NCBI RefSeq assembly: GCF_030445035.2
Contig: NC_092216.1
Location: forward strand, 15,005,405 to 15,069,404
DNA from: Dasypus novemcinctus
Taxonomy: Eukaryota > Chordata > Mammalia > Cingulata > Dasypodidae
DNA length: 64,000 bases
Reading direction: 5' to 3'
A model generated the notes under the pieces. It saw only the letters and a list, made by a program, of their open reading frames with translations. It was not told the origin of the DNA and did not search any database. The position numbers were made by a program, and so were the translations under genes. Shown here one piece after another: positions 22,240 to 34,805 of the stretch. The first letter of the stretch is position 1; every line of letters begins with the position of its first letter.

Positions 22240-24150
22240 CTTCACTAGTCACTGCCCATGTGCTTGGGGGATTCTTGCCATCCTATTAAAAAATGTAGCA
22301 GGACTCCCTAGGATGGGAACTCAGTATTATTTTATTTTATTTTTTTGTAATTTTTTTTTGTTTGTTTTGATATGCTAGTATTTTTTTGTCTTTTTTTAGT
22401 AAAAAGGTAAATAGATAACATAAAATGTTACTCAGTATTCTTTCAGTTATTATGTGGGCCTATATCCATGGAGACAATGCCCTGTGAACATTTGAACACA
22501 TTCATATACCTTAGAGGCATGCCCCAGATTCACCCCTCCTCATACAGCCTACCATCACAGACATCCTGTATCAGTGATCCTCCCCTGCCAAAGATGTGAC
22601 CTTTCTGGGATCCAAACCCTCTCCAAAGTTAGGCCAACAAAGTAACCAAATAAAATTAATAAGAAAATGAAATTAAATAAAATACCAAAAAAAAAAAACC
22701 GCTTAAATTTGAAATAGTCTAAAAAATTTCAGACATTGTGTCTTTAGGCACTATAGACCTAATATTTTGTATGTACAATAACCATTTCTTCCATATATTA
22801 CCCCAGTGTCTTTTTTAAAAATTTTATCATCAAAGAAGCTTTAGGTTACAGAAAAATCACATACAAAATGTAGAGGATTCCCATATATTTAATGCCCTCC
22901 CAACTTTTTACTCTCTTCTATTATCATTTTACTTGCAGATGGTATATTGGTTACAACTGATGTACAAATATTCAAGCACTGTTATTGACCATGGTCAGTG
23001 GTTTATATTGTGTTTTACATTTTGCACCATACACTTTTATAGATTTTTAGTTGACAGGGAGGTGAAGAGGGTCAATGACCACATCAAGGAGCCAAGAGTG
23101 CCTACAGATGCAAGCAGGAGAATTGCATCTATCATCCATGTGGAATCTAAGGCCCCTCTTGATGTAGAGGGGGACTGGACATAACCATCCCAGGGCCCAA
23201 AGGATGGAGAAATAGAGTATGGATTAGAGTGGACTTACTGGTGTTCTGCTGGGGAACTATTGTGATTAGTAAAGGAATAAATTTTAATAGTGATGTGGAG
23301 AGGGCAGACACAGTGGCTGATGATGGTGGGGAGAAGGAAAAAGAGATATGGCATGGGGGCATTTTCAGGATTTGGAGTTGTCCTGGGTGGTGCTGCAGGA
23401 ATGCAACCTAGACATTGTGTGTCCTGTCATGTTCCACTGGGTGGACTAGGGGAGAGTGTGGACTACAATGTGGATCACTGTTCATGTGGTGCAGCAGTGC
23501 TCCAGAATGTATTCACCAGGTGCAGTGGATGTGCCACAATGATGGCAGAGGTTGTTGATATGGGAGGGATAGGTTATATGGGGAACTCATATTTTTTAAT
23601 GTAACATTTAAAAGAAAATAAAAAGACACCAAAAAATAAATAACATAAAATGGGTCTGTTATTGCAAGATCACGCAGAACAATTCTAAATGCTCTATTTT
23701 CCATCTATTCTAATCTTCCCTCCCCCTCCCCACAGAACCTATGGTAATCACTAGGTTTCAATTTTTTAAGAGTAAGAATCTTATTTACTTGAAATAATAT
23801 TGAGGGCTTGACATATTGGTCTGTTTTATTTTATTAGGCACTGCTTATGTTTATTATGTGGGTCTCCACCCACTGAGATAACGCTATGAAAGATGAATAC
23901 TTACATATTACATAGAGGCATGCCCCAGGTGTGACCTATCCTGCATACCAGTGCCCACCAAACACCCTGCACCAGTAATGTTCCCCTGCCATGTTTGCAA
24001 AAGAACATTCCTAACAGTGTAATTCTAACCACAGACCTGCAAATCCCCAGAGTTCATCTGCTCCTTTCTCCAACCTCCCCCCAGGTTCAAGGATAGTCCA
24101 ACACAACCCGCCAACACTACTTCCCCTCACAGACCAGCACCACCAAACCC
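22240..24150 (-). mobile_element. Older LINE-1 3' UTR (proximal part), antisense, split by a younger tail
   Basis: 22800-23045 has TTTAGGTTACAGAAAAATCA and ATTGGTTACAACTGATGTAC; 23690-24130 continues with CCCTCCCCACAGAACC and AGGCATGCCCCAGGTGTGAC. A related block (TATTATGTGGGCCTATATCC and AGAGGCATGCCCCAGATTC) at 22440-22560 looks like a second copy of the same region. The type corresponds to the part of the 3' UTR lying at about 27290-27900 in the long minus-strand copy. Boundaries are approximate. Confidence 0.55.
23046..23640 (+). mobile_element. 5'-truncated LINE-1 insertion (3' UTR only), sense
   Basis: From GACAGGGAGGTGAAGAGGGT it runs through CTACATGTGG-like landmarks, TTTGGAGTTGTCCTGGG and GTGCAGTGGATGTGCCAC, and ends with an A-rich tail at 23600-23640. 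It interrupts the antisense older 3' UTR, so it is younger. The 104-codon frame at 23290 is UTR. Confidence 0.85.
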
Positions 24151-24164
24151 AATCACATAATTGA

Positions 24165-25640
24165 ACCACCATTTTCTGAATAAATGGAAAACACTGTTAT
24201 TAAATTTACTTGGAAGTGTAAGGGGACCCAAGGAGACGAATATCTTAAAAAGGAAAAGTGAAGTTGGAGGACTCTTTGACTCTAGCAACGGAAGAAATTA
24301 TATCACTGATGTGGAGACAGTGGCCACAGGAGTTGTTGAGGGCAGGGAGAGGGAAGAAGAGGTGTGATATGGGATATTTTCAGGACTTGAATTTGTCCTG
24401 AATGCTATTTCATGGACAGATGCAGGACATCATATATCCTGCCATAATCCTCTGAATGGACTGTGAGAAAGTGTAAAACACAATGTAAACTATAATCCAT
24501 GCTGTGTAACAGCATTCCTAAATGTAGTCATCAAATTCAATGAATGTCCCACACAGATGGAACAATTTGGTGATGTGGGAGGAGTGGGGGTGGGGGTGAT
24601 AGTGTGGGTATATGGAATCCTCTTATATTTTTTAATGTAAAATTTTGTATTTTCTATATATCTTAATTTAAAAAAAACTATCTAAAAAATGGGCAAAAGA
24701 CTTGTAAAGACAACTGTCCTAAAAAGAAATACAAAGAAGAAAAAACACATGAAAAAAAATGTTCAACATCACTAGTCACTAGGGAATGCAAATCAAAACT
24801 TCAATAAGATATCATTGTACATTGATTAGACTGGCCACTATTAAAAAGTGATAAAACTATAAATCCTGAAGAGGATGTGGAGAGATAGAATGCTTATTCA
24901 CTGCTGGTGGGAAAGTAGAATGGTACAGCTTTATGGAGGACTGTTTGGCAATTCCTAAGGAAGTTGAATATAGATTTTCTACATGACTCGGCAATATCAT
25001 TACTTGGTATATACCCAGTAGAACTGAAAGCAATGATATGAATCTTCACACTATTTTCACAGCAGTATTATTCACAATAACCAAAAATTAGAAACAACCG
25101 AGTTATCCAGCAACTGATGAATGGATAAACAAATTATGAAGTATACAAATGATGGAATATCATGCAGTGGTAAGAAGAAATGAAGTTGAGAAATGTATGA
25201 CAACATCGATGAACCTGGAGGATAGTATGCTGAATGAAGCAATCCAGACACAAAGGTACAAATATATATGAGTCCGGTATTATGAACTAAGTATATTGTG
25301 AGAAATATGAATATGGGTAGAATTGCCTGCATAAGACTGTTTTTCATTGAAGCTGAACAAATGTAAGTTAATAGTACACAACGTTAGTATCAAAAAAAAA
25401 AAAGCACACATTATACTGAGTAAAGATCAGACAGAGTACTACATATTGTATGATTCCATTTGTATAAAATGTAAATATAATCAATTTATAAAGATAAAGG
25501 AGATTAGTGGTTATATAGGTCTGAAGAAGAAATGCTAAGGTGGTTGTGGTCTTTCTTTTTAGAGTAATGAAATTGTTCTAAATTTTTTGTGATGATGAAT
25601 ATGCAACACTTTGATTTAGTAAAAGCCATTGATTATATAC
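24165..25640 (+). mobile_element. Old LINE-1 (ORF2 C-terminus and 3' UTR), nested with a 3' UTR insertion
   Basis: A short ORF2 piece (24170-24280, AAAGTGAAGTTGGAGGACTC) is followed by a sense 3' UTR copy (about 24285-24685). ORF2 then continues from AAATGGGCAAAAGACTTG to the GATGGAATATCATGCAG region at 25160. The 3' UTR ends with AAAAGCCATTGATTATATAC at 25621-25640, and its continuation appears at 34278 beyond the long minus-strand LINE-1. ORF2 is heavily broken. Some sequence is missing between 24280 and 24690. Confidence 0.68.
24285..24685 (+). mobile_element. 5'-truncated older LINE-1 3' UTR, sense
   Basis: GATGTGGAGACAGTGGCCAC, AGGACTTGAATTTGTCCTGA and GATGTGGGAGGAGTGGGGG give the module order, with an A-rich end at 24660-24690. 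It is diverged compared with the copy at 23046. Confidence 0.75.
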
Positions 25641-25644
25641 TTTG
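25630..25644 (+). repeat. Target-site duplication, left copy
   Basis: TGATTATATACTTTG, identical to the 15 bases at 34263-34277. It brackets the minus-strand LINE-1. Confidence 0.9.
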
Positions 25645-28297
25645 CTCTTTTTAAAATTTTATTTTATTTATTCATTTTTTAAAAATATTGCATTCAAAAA
25701 ATATGAGGTCCCATTCACCCCCACCGCCCCCAACCCACTACTCCCCCCCACAGTAACACTCTCCCCCATCATCATGACACATCCATTGCATCTGGTGAGT
25801 ACATATCTGGGCATCGCTGCACCCCATGGCCTGTGGTCCACACCATAGACCACACTCTCCCACGTTCCATTCAGTGGGCCATGGGAGGACATACAATATC
25901 TGGCAATTGTCCCTGAAGCACCACTCAGGACAATTCTAAGCTCTGAAAATGCCTCCACATCTCATCTCTTCCTCCCATTCCCTGCACCCAGCAGCCACCA
26001 TGGCCACTTTTTCCACACCAAAGCCACATTTTCTCGATTATTAACCACAATAGTTCATGAATAGAATATCATTAAGTCCACTCTAATCCTTACTTTATTC
26101 CTCCTTCCTGTTGACCTTGGCTTCATTGTGTCCATTCCACATCTATGTCAAAAGGGGGCTTAGATTCCACATGGATACTGGCTGCAATCCTCCTGCTTTC
26201 AGCTGTAGGCACTCTAGGCTCCATGGTGTGGTGGTTGACATTCTTCAACTCCATGTTAGCTGAGTGGGGTAAGTCCAATAAACCAGAGTGTAGGAGCTGA
26301 AGTCTGTTGAGGCTCAGGGCCGGGCTATCATATTGTCAGTTCAGAGATTCAAATCCCCTAGATATATCTTAAACCCCAGCACCAACTACAGTTCCAGTAA
26401 AGTAGCATGAAAAGCTTGAGAAAAGAGATCACTTCTGAGTCCAGCTCCATCACACAGAAACACCAGCTCCAAAGAAGGGCCAACTGACATGGCATTGAAC
26501 TTCATCTGCCATGACCATAGAACCTGTAGGTCTCTTCAGCCCTCAAAAGAACCAATACCTGGGGTTGTATCTACTTTGTCTGTTTCTGAGACTCTGCTCA
26601 GTTGTGCATAAGAACAATCCTTCTGACAACCTCCAGACTCTTTTTTTAGAGACTCATAGCCATATAAACTCATTTGTCCTTTCCATTTCCCCCTTTCTTT
26701 AGGTCAAACAGCCTTTTTAACTCCTGTTATTATATGTAGATGGGGACATTCTGCTGGTCTGCATTGAGCCTTTAATTCAAGGTCATTTTCTAGCTACGTC
26801 ATCAGATGGTACTTGGTAGTGATCCCTCGGTGCCAGGGAGGCTCATCCCCAGGTGTCATGTCCCATGCTGGGGGGAAGGCATTGCATTTATATGCTGAGT
26901 TTGGCTTTGAGACTGGCCACATTTGAGTAACATGAAGGCTGTCAGGAGGGAACTCTTAGGCACAGTGCTGCTCTAGGCCTTGTTCTTATTTCAGATGTAT
27001 AGACTCACAAGCATAGTCATTAGTATCAGGGACTCATGTTGGACCCTCATTCCTTCCTGGTCCCTGCCATTGCACCTGGGGGATGGCCGCTGCTCCCCTA
27101 GGGCCACAACAGAGCCCACACCCCGGCCAGGAACCCAGTACCCCACAGCTGTTGTTTTAAATTGTTTCCACTATGAGTTTAAAGGTTAGATATAGAAAAT
27201 ATATTGATTTGGAAAAATTCTACATCCTTTCTTTTCCTTTTCTTTTTTCCTAATTATTGAGCTTCTCTTCAAAAGAGCCTTAGATCACAGTAATTCATAT
27301 ATACAATATACAGTACTCCCACATATCCATTATAAAACCTTTTCCTTTATACGGTGATAATCTTTTACCTTATTCATATCATATTTACTGAAACTGATGT
27401 ACAGATATTGAGACAATAGCTTTCAAACAGGGTGACATTTGTGTCTACATGTGGTTTATAATTTAGGCTATACAGTTTTCTAAATTTTTTAGTTATCCTA
27501 TGTTTTACATTATGGTTTACATTATTAGTCTGTCATCCTCTATATGTTTTTGGTGTAATATTACATGTTTTATATCCATCCTTGTGTACTCTTGTGAAAG
27601 ACTTCTTTGGCCCTCACATTTACTTTGGTTCCATCTATTCAATATCTATTTCCCCCTCCCCTTGGGGCCCACAGTGACAATCAATCTTCATTTCTTGAGG
27701 AGCCATGTTCAGAGATACTTGCAACAGTGTTGAGGCCTTGACTTGCTCAACTGCCCTAATGCCCTGGGAGCCAGTTCCCAGGCATTGAGAAATACAGTTC
27801 CCTCTATTTGATGGCATTAGTCCTCCTGAGGTTGTGGGTCTAACTTCACTCTCATTATACGGGTCTCTACCCAATAGTATAACCGTCTCTGGCAAAATGA
27901 TCATTCACATATTCCCTAGGAGTCTGTCCTGCTTCAGATTATCCCCTTTGAGTATCTTAAACAGGTAACTTTCCTAATTATATTTTGAAAATGCTTTCTC
28001 AGCATTATACTCTCAACCAACACCTGACAATCTCCTATGTTCATGTGTCACCCCACCCTCCCACCAATTTATTGGGCAATATTACCCATCCACCCATCCC
28101 TAGCCCCCCTCAAGCCCCCAAAGCCCAACACAAAGGTAACCCTATGCCCCCATTTTATCCCTTCCCTGTACACATACTTACCTCCATCTTATCATAGATT
28201 TCACCCATGTAGATGTAAGCTTACATCCTTCCTCTACGCCCTGATTTCCCTTAAGCCTATCTTCCAAGCTCTACCTCTCTGAGGCAGCTTGCTTATT
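25645..28297 (-). other. Long LINE-1 3' UTR (2.65 kb)
   Basis: The region runs from the ORF2 stop to the 3' tail without interruption. It consists of a proximal part (28297-27240) and the distal module (about 27220-25645) seen as isolated copies elsewhere. The join between parts (ATTCTACATCCTTTC at about 27230) is the same as in the plus-strand copy near 45740. Relative to that copy, about 220 bp is absent at about 27185. Confidence 0.85.
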
Positions 28298-31200
28298 TCA
28301 TATCACTGAGGTCATGTAGTATTTGTCCTTCAATGCCTGGATAGCTTCACTCAACATAAGGTTCTCAAGATTCATCCATGTTATCATGTGTGTTTGTAGT
28401 GTATTTATTCTTAAAGCTGAGTAGTATTCCATTGTAAGTATATACCACATTTTATTGATCCACTCTTCTGTTGATGGGCATTTGGGTAGATTCCAACTTT
28501 TGGCGATAGTGAACAATGCTGCTATGAACATTGGTGTGCATATTTGGTTTGTGTCCCTGCCTATAGTTCTTTTGGGTATATACCCAGCAGTGGTATTGAT
28601 GGGGCATATGGCAAATCTATGGTTAGTTTTTTGAGAAACTGCCAAACTGTCCTCCAGAATGGTTGGATCCTTCTACATTCCCACCAGCAGTGGATGAGTA
28701 TTCCCATTTCTTCACATCCTCTCCAGCGTTTGTATTCTTCTGTTTTTTTTTTTCATAGCTGCCAATCATATGGGAGAAAGATGGTATCTCATTGTAGTTT
28801 TGATTTGCATTTCCCTGAAAGCTAGAGATTTGGAGCATTTTTCATTTGCTTTTTAGCCATTTGTATTTCTTCTTTGGAGAAGTGTCTGTTTAATTTTTTT
28901 TTCCATTTTTTAAATGGGTTGTTTATGCTTTTATTTTCAAGATATAGGAGTTCTTTATATATGCAAGTTATGTTTCTTATCAGATATATGGTTGCCAAAT
29001 ATTTTCTCCCATTGTGTAGGTTCCCTTTTTACTTTCTTGACAAACTCCTTTAAGGTGCAGAAGGCTTTAATTTTGAGGAAGCCCCATTTGTCTATTTGTT
29101 CTTTTGCTGCTTGTGCTTTTGGTGTGATGTTCATGAAGCTATTTCCTATTACAAGGTCTTGTAGATGTTTCCCTACACTGCTTTCCAAGGTCTTTATGAT
29201 CTTGGCTCTTATATTTAGGTCTTTGATCCATCTTGAGTTGATCTTTGTATAAGGTGTGAGATGGTAATCCTCTTTCATTGTTCTACAGATGGATATCTAG
29301 TTCTCCAGGCACCATTTGTTGAATAGGTCATTCTCTCCCAGTTGAGAGGGTCTGGTGGCTTTACTGAATATTATATGACTATATATATGAGGTTCTATAT
29401 CAGAACTTTCAATTTGATTCCATTGGTCTGTGTGTCTCTTGTTATGCCAATACCATGCTGTTTTCACTACTGTAGCTTTGTAGTATGTTTTGAAGTCAGG
29501 TAGTGTGATTCCTCCAATTTTGTTTTTCTTTTTCAATATGTCTTTGGCTATTCACAGCCTCTTTCCTTTCCAAATAAATTTCATAGCTAGTTTTTCTACA
29601 TCATTAAGGAATGCTGTGTTGGCTTTTATTGGGATTGCATTGAATGTGTAGATCAGGTTTATTAAGATAGACATCTTAAAAATATTTACTCTTCCAATCC
29701 ATGAACAGGGAATATTCTTCCATTTATTTAGGTCTTCTTTGATTTCCTTGAAAAGTTTTTATAGTTCTCTGTGTATAAGTTTTTTTACATTTTAGTTAAA
29801 CTTATTCCTAAATATTTGATTTTTTATTTACTATTGTGAATGGTATTTATGTCTTGATTTCCTCCTTATCTGGCTAATTATTGGTGTACGGAAATGCTAC
29901 TGAATTTTGTTCATTGATCTTATGATCTGCAACCTTACTAAACTCATTTATGAGTTCTAGAAGCTTTGTTGTAGATCTCTCAGGGTTTTCTATATATAAG
30001 ATCATGTCATCTGCAAATAATGAAATTTTGACATTTTCATTTCCAATTTGTATGCCTTTTATATCTGGTTGTTGCCTCAGTGCCAAGTACTTCTAAGACA
30101 ATGTTAAATAGAAGGGGAGAGAGTGGGCATCCTTGTCTAGTTCCTGACTTTAGAGGGAAGGATTTTAGGATTTCTCCATTGTAAACAATGTTGGCTGTGG
30201 CTTTTTCATATACACTCTTTATATGTTCAAAAAATTTCCTTGTATTGCAATCTTTTGGAGTGTTTTTATCAAGAAAGGGTGCTGTATTTTGTCAAATGCT
30301 TTTTCTGCATCTATAGATATAATCATGTGGTTTTTTTTTACTTCAGTCTGTTTATATGGGGTATTACTTTGATTGATTTTCTTATGTTGAACCATCCTTG
30401 CATACCTGGAATGAATCCCACTTGGTCATGGTGTTTAATTCGTTTAATGTATTGTTGAAGACGATTAGAAAGTATTTTGTTAAATATTTTTCCATCTATG
30501 TTCATTAGAGAAAGTGTTCTGTAATTTTCCTTTCTTGTGGTGTCTTTGTTTGGCTTTGGTACTAGGGTTATGTTGGTATCTTAGAAGGAGTCAGGCAATG
30601 TTCCTTCTGTTTCGATTTTTTGGAATAGTTTCAGCAGGATTGGTGTTAGTTCTTTCCGGAATGTTTTGTAGAAATCACCTGTGAAGCCATCTGGGCCTGG
30701 GCTCTTCTTGGTTGGGAGGTTTTTAATGACTGATTCTATCTCTTTACTTGTTTTGGTTTGTTGAGATCATCAATTTCTTCTTTCATCAATATAGGCTGCT
30801 TATGTGTTTCTAGGAATTTGTCCATTTCCTCTGAATAGTCATTTTTGTTGGAATATAGTTTTTCAAAGTATCCTCTTATGATAGTCTTTATTTCTGTGGG
30901 GTCAGTGGTGATATCTCCTTTCTCATTTCTTATTTTGTGTATTTGCATCTTCTTTCTTTTTTTCTTTGTTAGTCTCGCTTAGGGTTTGTCAATTTTATTG
31001 ATCTCAAAAAACCAGCACTTGGTCTTGTTTATCTTTTCAAGCGCTTTTTTATTTTCTATTTCATTTAGTTCTGCTCTTATCTTTGTTATTTTCTTACTTT
31101 TTCTTCCTGTATAGTTACTTTGTTGTTGTTTTTTTTCCCTAATTCCTCCAAATGTGCAGTTCGTTCTTCAATTTTTGCTCTTTCTTCTTTTTTGATGTAT

Positions 31201-31732
31201 GAATTCAGGACTATTAATTTCCCTCTCAGTACTGCTTTTGCTGCATCCCATAAATGACGGTATGTTGTGCTATCATTATCATTTGTTTCAAGGTAATCAT
31301 TGATTTCTTTTGAGAATTCCTCTTTCACCCACTGTTTTTCTAAGAGTGTGCTGTTTAATTTCCATATCTTCATGTGAAATCTGAGCCTCTGACACTTGCA
31401 AATTTCCAGCTTCACTGCACTGTGGTCAGAGATATTACTTTGTATGATTTCAATTTTTCTGAATTCATTAAGCTTTTCTTTGTGGCCTAGCATATGGTCT
31501 ATCTTGGAGAATGATCCATGTTCACTTGAGAAAAATGTATATCCTGCTGTATTTGGGTGTAATTCACTTTCAGCCTCCATTAATCTCTGGGTCTAAGGTG
31601 TGTCTCTTATAGACAGCATACAGATGGGTCATATTTCCTTATCCAATGTCCCAGTCTGAATCTTTTGATAGGTGAATTTAATCTGTTGATATTCAGTGTT
31701 ATTACTTTCAAGGAATTATTTATGTTAACCAT
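28298..31732 (-). pseudogene. LINE-1 ORF2 remnant with endonuclease deletion
   Basis: ORF2 encodes endonuclease, reverse transcriptase and a Cys-rich tail. The presumed start ATG is at 31732 (compare the ATG at 40909 in the sister copy) and the stop at 28298. The endonuclease C-terminal half reads HPNTAGYTFFSSEHGSFSKI and continues for 164 codons (31580-31086). RT keeps [15 protein letters not shown] near 30000 and the C-terminal part is in pieces (29278-28955, 28645-28298). About 400 bp present in the sister copy (41055-41460) is missing at about 31580-31600. Many stops. Confidence 0.9.
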
Positions 31733-31789
31733 ATTTTGATTGGACTTGTGTTTCTCATATTTTGTTTGTTTGTTTGTTTTTCCCTTCTC

Positions 31790-32727
31790 TTTTTGTCTTT
31801 TTTGTTGCTCTTACACTCTCCTCCAACTCTGCCTCTCCTGTTTTTTCCTTTCTTCCCCCAGAACTCCCTTTAGAATTTCTTGAAAGGGAGGTTTCTTGTT
31901 GGCATACTCTTTCAGTTTCTGTTTATCTGTGAATATTTTGAACTCTCCATCATTTTTGAGTGCTAGTTTAGCTGGATATAATATTCTTGGTTGGAAATTT
32001 TTTTCTTTTAGTACCTTGGCTATATAAAAACCTTCCTTCTTGCCTCCATGGTTTCAGATGATTAATCAGCAGTTAATCTTATGGAGTTTCCCTTGTATGT
32101 GATGGTTGTCTTTTCTCTTGCTGCTTTTAGAATTTTCTCTTAGTCTTGAGCATTGGATTATTTGACAAGTATATGTCTTGGGGTGGGCCTGTTCGGGTTT
32201 ATGATGTTTGGTGTGCATTATGCTTCTTGGATATGTTCATCTGTCTCTTTCAGTAGGTTTGGGAAGTTTTCAGCCATTACTTCCTTCAACACTCTTTCTG
32301 ATCCCTTTCCCTTTTCTTCTCCTTCTGATATTCATATAATATGTATGTTTGTGTATTTTCCATTGTCGGTGAGGTCCCTAAGTCCTAGCTGGATTTTTTT
32401 CTATCTTTTTATCGATCAATTCTACTATCTGTTTGATTTCTGATGTACTGTCTTCCACATCACTAATTCTCTGCTGTGCCTCTTCTTATCTGCTGCTATT
32501 TGCTGTTAGTGTATTTTTGATTTCTTGAACTGTGGTGTTCATACCCATCATATCTGTTTTCTTTCTGCATATGTCTGCAATTTCCTTTCCAAGTGTTTTC
32601 ATCATATTGTTAAACTCTTCCTTTAATCATTAAGTTTGTCTCTGATATATGTTCTGAGATCTTTAATTACTTGTCTGAATTTCTGCTCCCCTCTCTGGTT
32701 TTTAGTTTGTTCATTGGATTCAGCCAT
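31790..32727 (-). pseudogene. LINE-1 ORF1 remnant
   Basis: Start ATG at 32727 gives MAESNEQTKNQRGEQKF, parallel to MAKSNEQTKNQEGEQNF at 39921 in the plus-strand copy. Stops follow within about 50 codons. The plus strand of 32153-32443 is a shadow frame of the region between its RNA-binding domains. The lower boundary is approximate. Confidence 0.82.
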
Positions 32728-34262
32728 GTATCCCTGATGACTGGTTTGGTTTGTAGTTTTTTGTAGCTGTCTGCTCATCCTTTTATCTTGACAGCTTTAA
32801 TCAGTTCCTTAGCTTCTTTGTCTAATCTTGGGCATTAACTAGCTGTTGTTCTTGCATAAGTGTTATATCTTCTCTTTGTCATTTTGTTCTTCTTATTCTA
32901 ATTTCTTGTGGCTAGTTGAGTTCACTTTGAAGAACAATATTAGGGCCAAGGAAAGGCAATTGTGTAAAAAAGTAAAATGTGTAAAGTAGTATTGGTAATA
33001 AATGTTAACAGAACAGCAATATGATATCTGGGAGGATGGATACTAGATTCATATAAGTTGTGTAGAGGTATAGCAGTAAGTAGAGTACCTATAATGAGGT
33101 AGTCAACTGACTATGGGAGGAATTTATTATGAAATATAAAGTCACTGTTTTCATGAAAGAGGGAAAGAGAAAAGAAAGATAATAGTATCAAGAGTGCATA
33201 GAAGACAGGAAAAGAAAAGGTATTAGAAATTAAAAGTTAGACAATTTGGGGACCAAAGAAAGGGAGTTGGAATATAGGAGAGACAGTAGATCATGGAGGA
33301 TATCAAGATGTGGGGGAAAGGGGATAGTGTAGGTGGCTAAAATCAATTCACACAGAAATGAGGCAATGGAGGATGAGGAAACCCTGCAAATGTGAGGTGT
33401 TCTCTGCAGCCCCTAATGTATAATTAAGATAAAATAAAATAAGAAGAAAATGAGGGACAAGAGAAAAGACAGGAAAAAGAGAGAAGAAAGAAAGAAAGAA
33501 AAAGGGGGGTGGGTGAAGAAAAGGGAGAGGAACAAGTAAGGAAAAGAAAAGAAGATAAAGAACACCAACAACAGCAACAACATAAAATCCCTAAATAAAT
33601 GGAAAAAAAAAAGACCTTGGGGGATACAATGGGAGAAAAGACTAGGAAATCAAGCAATATTAGCAACCAGGACAATAAAAAATTAAAAATAAAAAATTAA
33701 AATTAAAATAAACAACAACAACAAAAAATGCAAACATTGAGGGCTAGGGCAATCAAGGACCTCAGATGGGCCTCGGCATGGTGGATTCAGGGATGGAAAG
33801 TCTGTGATATTGCAGACTCAAGAGGTGTGAGTGTCTGGGGTGTGGGCCACCAGGGTTTAGGGGACTCAGACCTGGCAACCTCAAATCTGGTTAAGAGGGA
33901 GCCTGGGAGCACCACAGTGCAACACAGCCTTCAGGGATCCCCACAGCTGGGTGCCATCCCTATGGGGGAGGTCACATCGGCAGTGCCACAGAGCCTCCAG
34001 GAATTGCCACTGCAGTGCCGGTGCCACAGCTCCGCCCACCCCAAGGGGGATTGTCCCATGCGCAGCCCCCAACTCCGTGTAAGAGAGCCCCAATTTTATC
34101 CTCCACACGAATTTTCTCTGTTATCTTCCCACGAAATCAATGTCCAGACACCTCCTGCCCTGCAAAATCCCAAAAAAGCCTGGTCCTGAAGAATCTCCAA
34201 CACTGCCCAGCTGCTTCTCTGCAGGAGAGACTATCAGGTAAGCTCACTCAGGCTCCATCTTC
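32728..34262 (-). promoter_or_regulatory. LINE-1 5' UTR (about 1.5 kb)
   Basis: The region is non-coding and GC-richer near the 5' end (33730-34262), with a long purine-rich plus-strand block at 33421-33720 (polypyrimidine in the element's sense). LINE-1 5' UTRs carry an internal RNA polymerase II promoter; that role is inferred from position. It is about 550 bp shorter than the sister 5' UTR. Confidence 0.75.
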
Positions 34263-34277
34263 TGATTATATACTTTG
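34263..34277 (+). repeat. Target-site duplication, right copy
   Basis: TGATTATATACTTTG, identical to 25630-25644. Confidence 0.9.
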
Positions 34278-34500
34278 GATAGAATAGTCAGAAACAGCAG
34301 CTGTGTACAGTGGGGAAGTATAAGCAGATTTAGAGGTGAGGAATATTCTTGTTTGTTGTCTGTTTTTTGTTTATTATTATTATTGAAATAATGAAAACGC
34401 CCTAATTATGACGTGATGAATGCACAACTATGTGATTATAGCCAATACCAGTGATTGCATGCTTTATTGATGTGTAATGATAAAATTGATTTTTTATAAA
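34278..34500 (+). mobile_element. Remainder of the old LINE-1 3' UTR split by the long insertion
   Basis: GTGATGAATGCACAACTATG and CCAGTGATTGCATGC are typical of an old LINE-1 3' end, and the sense orientation agrees with the fragment ending at 25640. Confidence 0.5.
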
Positions 34501-34539
34501 ACAAACTAACACACAACTGAATCTAGCGGGGATCTTAAA

Positions 34540-34805
34540 CCAATACAACTGATGTTCTTACAGGGAGAGGGAATTTTGACACTCTCAGTAGGAAAGAGAG
34601 AGATGACTTTTGTGACAGAGGCACTGACTGAGTTATCATGGATTGCCAATCACCACCACACCTCTAGCGACTTCAGAGGAAGTACGGTCCTGCCAGCATT
34701 TTGAGCTGGACTGCTGGCACCTAGAATTGTAAGAAAATTGCTATTGTTTTAAAGCTTCTGGACTGTGGTACTTTGTTATGGCAGCCCCAACAAACTAAGA
34801 TAGGA
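34540..34805 (+). mobile_element. MLT1-like MaLR LTR fragment, sense
   Basis: The 3' end CTGTGGTACTTTGTTATGGC followed by AGCCCCAACAAACTAAGA is the usual MaLR LTR terminus. Upstream text is more diverged, and there are no coding remnants. Confidence 0.6.

Larger units (their letters stand above)
25645..34262 (-). mobile_element. Near-full-length LINE-1 (8.6 kb), antisense, with 15-bp target-site duplication
   Basis: Minus-strand order is 5' UTR (34262-32728), ORF1 remnant (from 32727), ORF2 remnant (31732-28298) and a long 3' UTR (28297-25645). The 5' end, GAAGATGGAGCCTGAGTGAG, aligns with AAGATGGTGGCTGAGTGAG about 12 bases inside the start of the sister copy at 37827. The exact 15-bp duplication on both sides shows it is a single insertion, into an older LINE-1 3' UTR. 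It is dead: ORF1 has early stops, ORF2 has scattered stops, and about 400 bp of the endonuclease region is missing. Confidence 0.93.
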
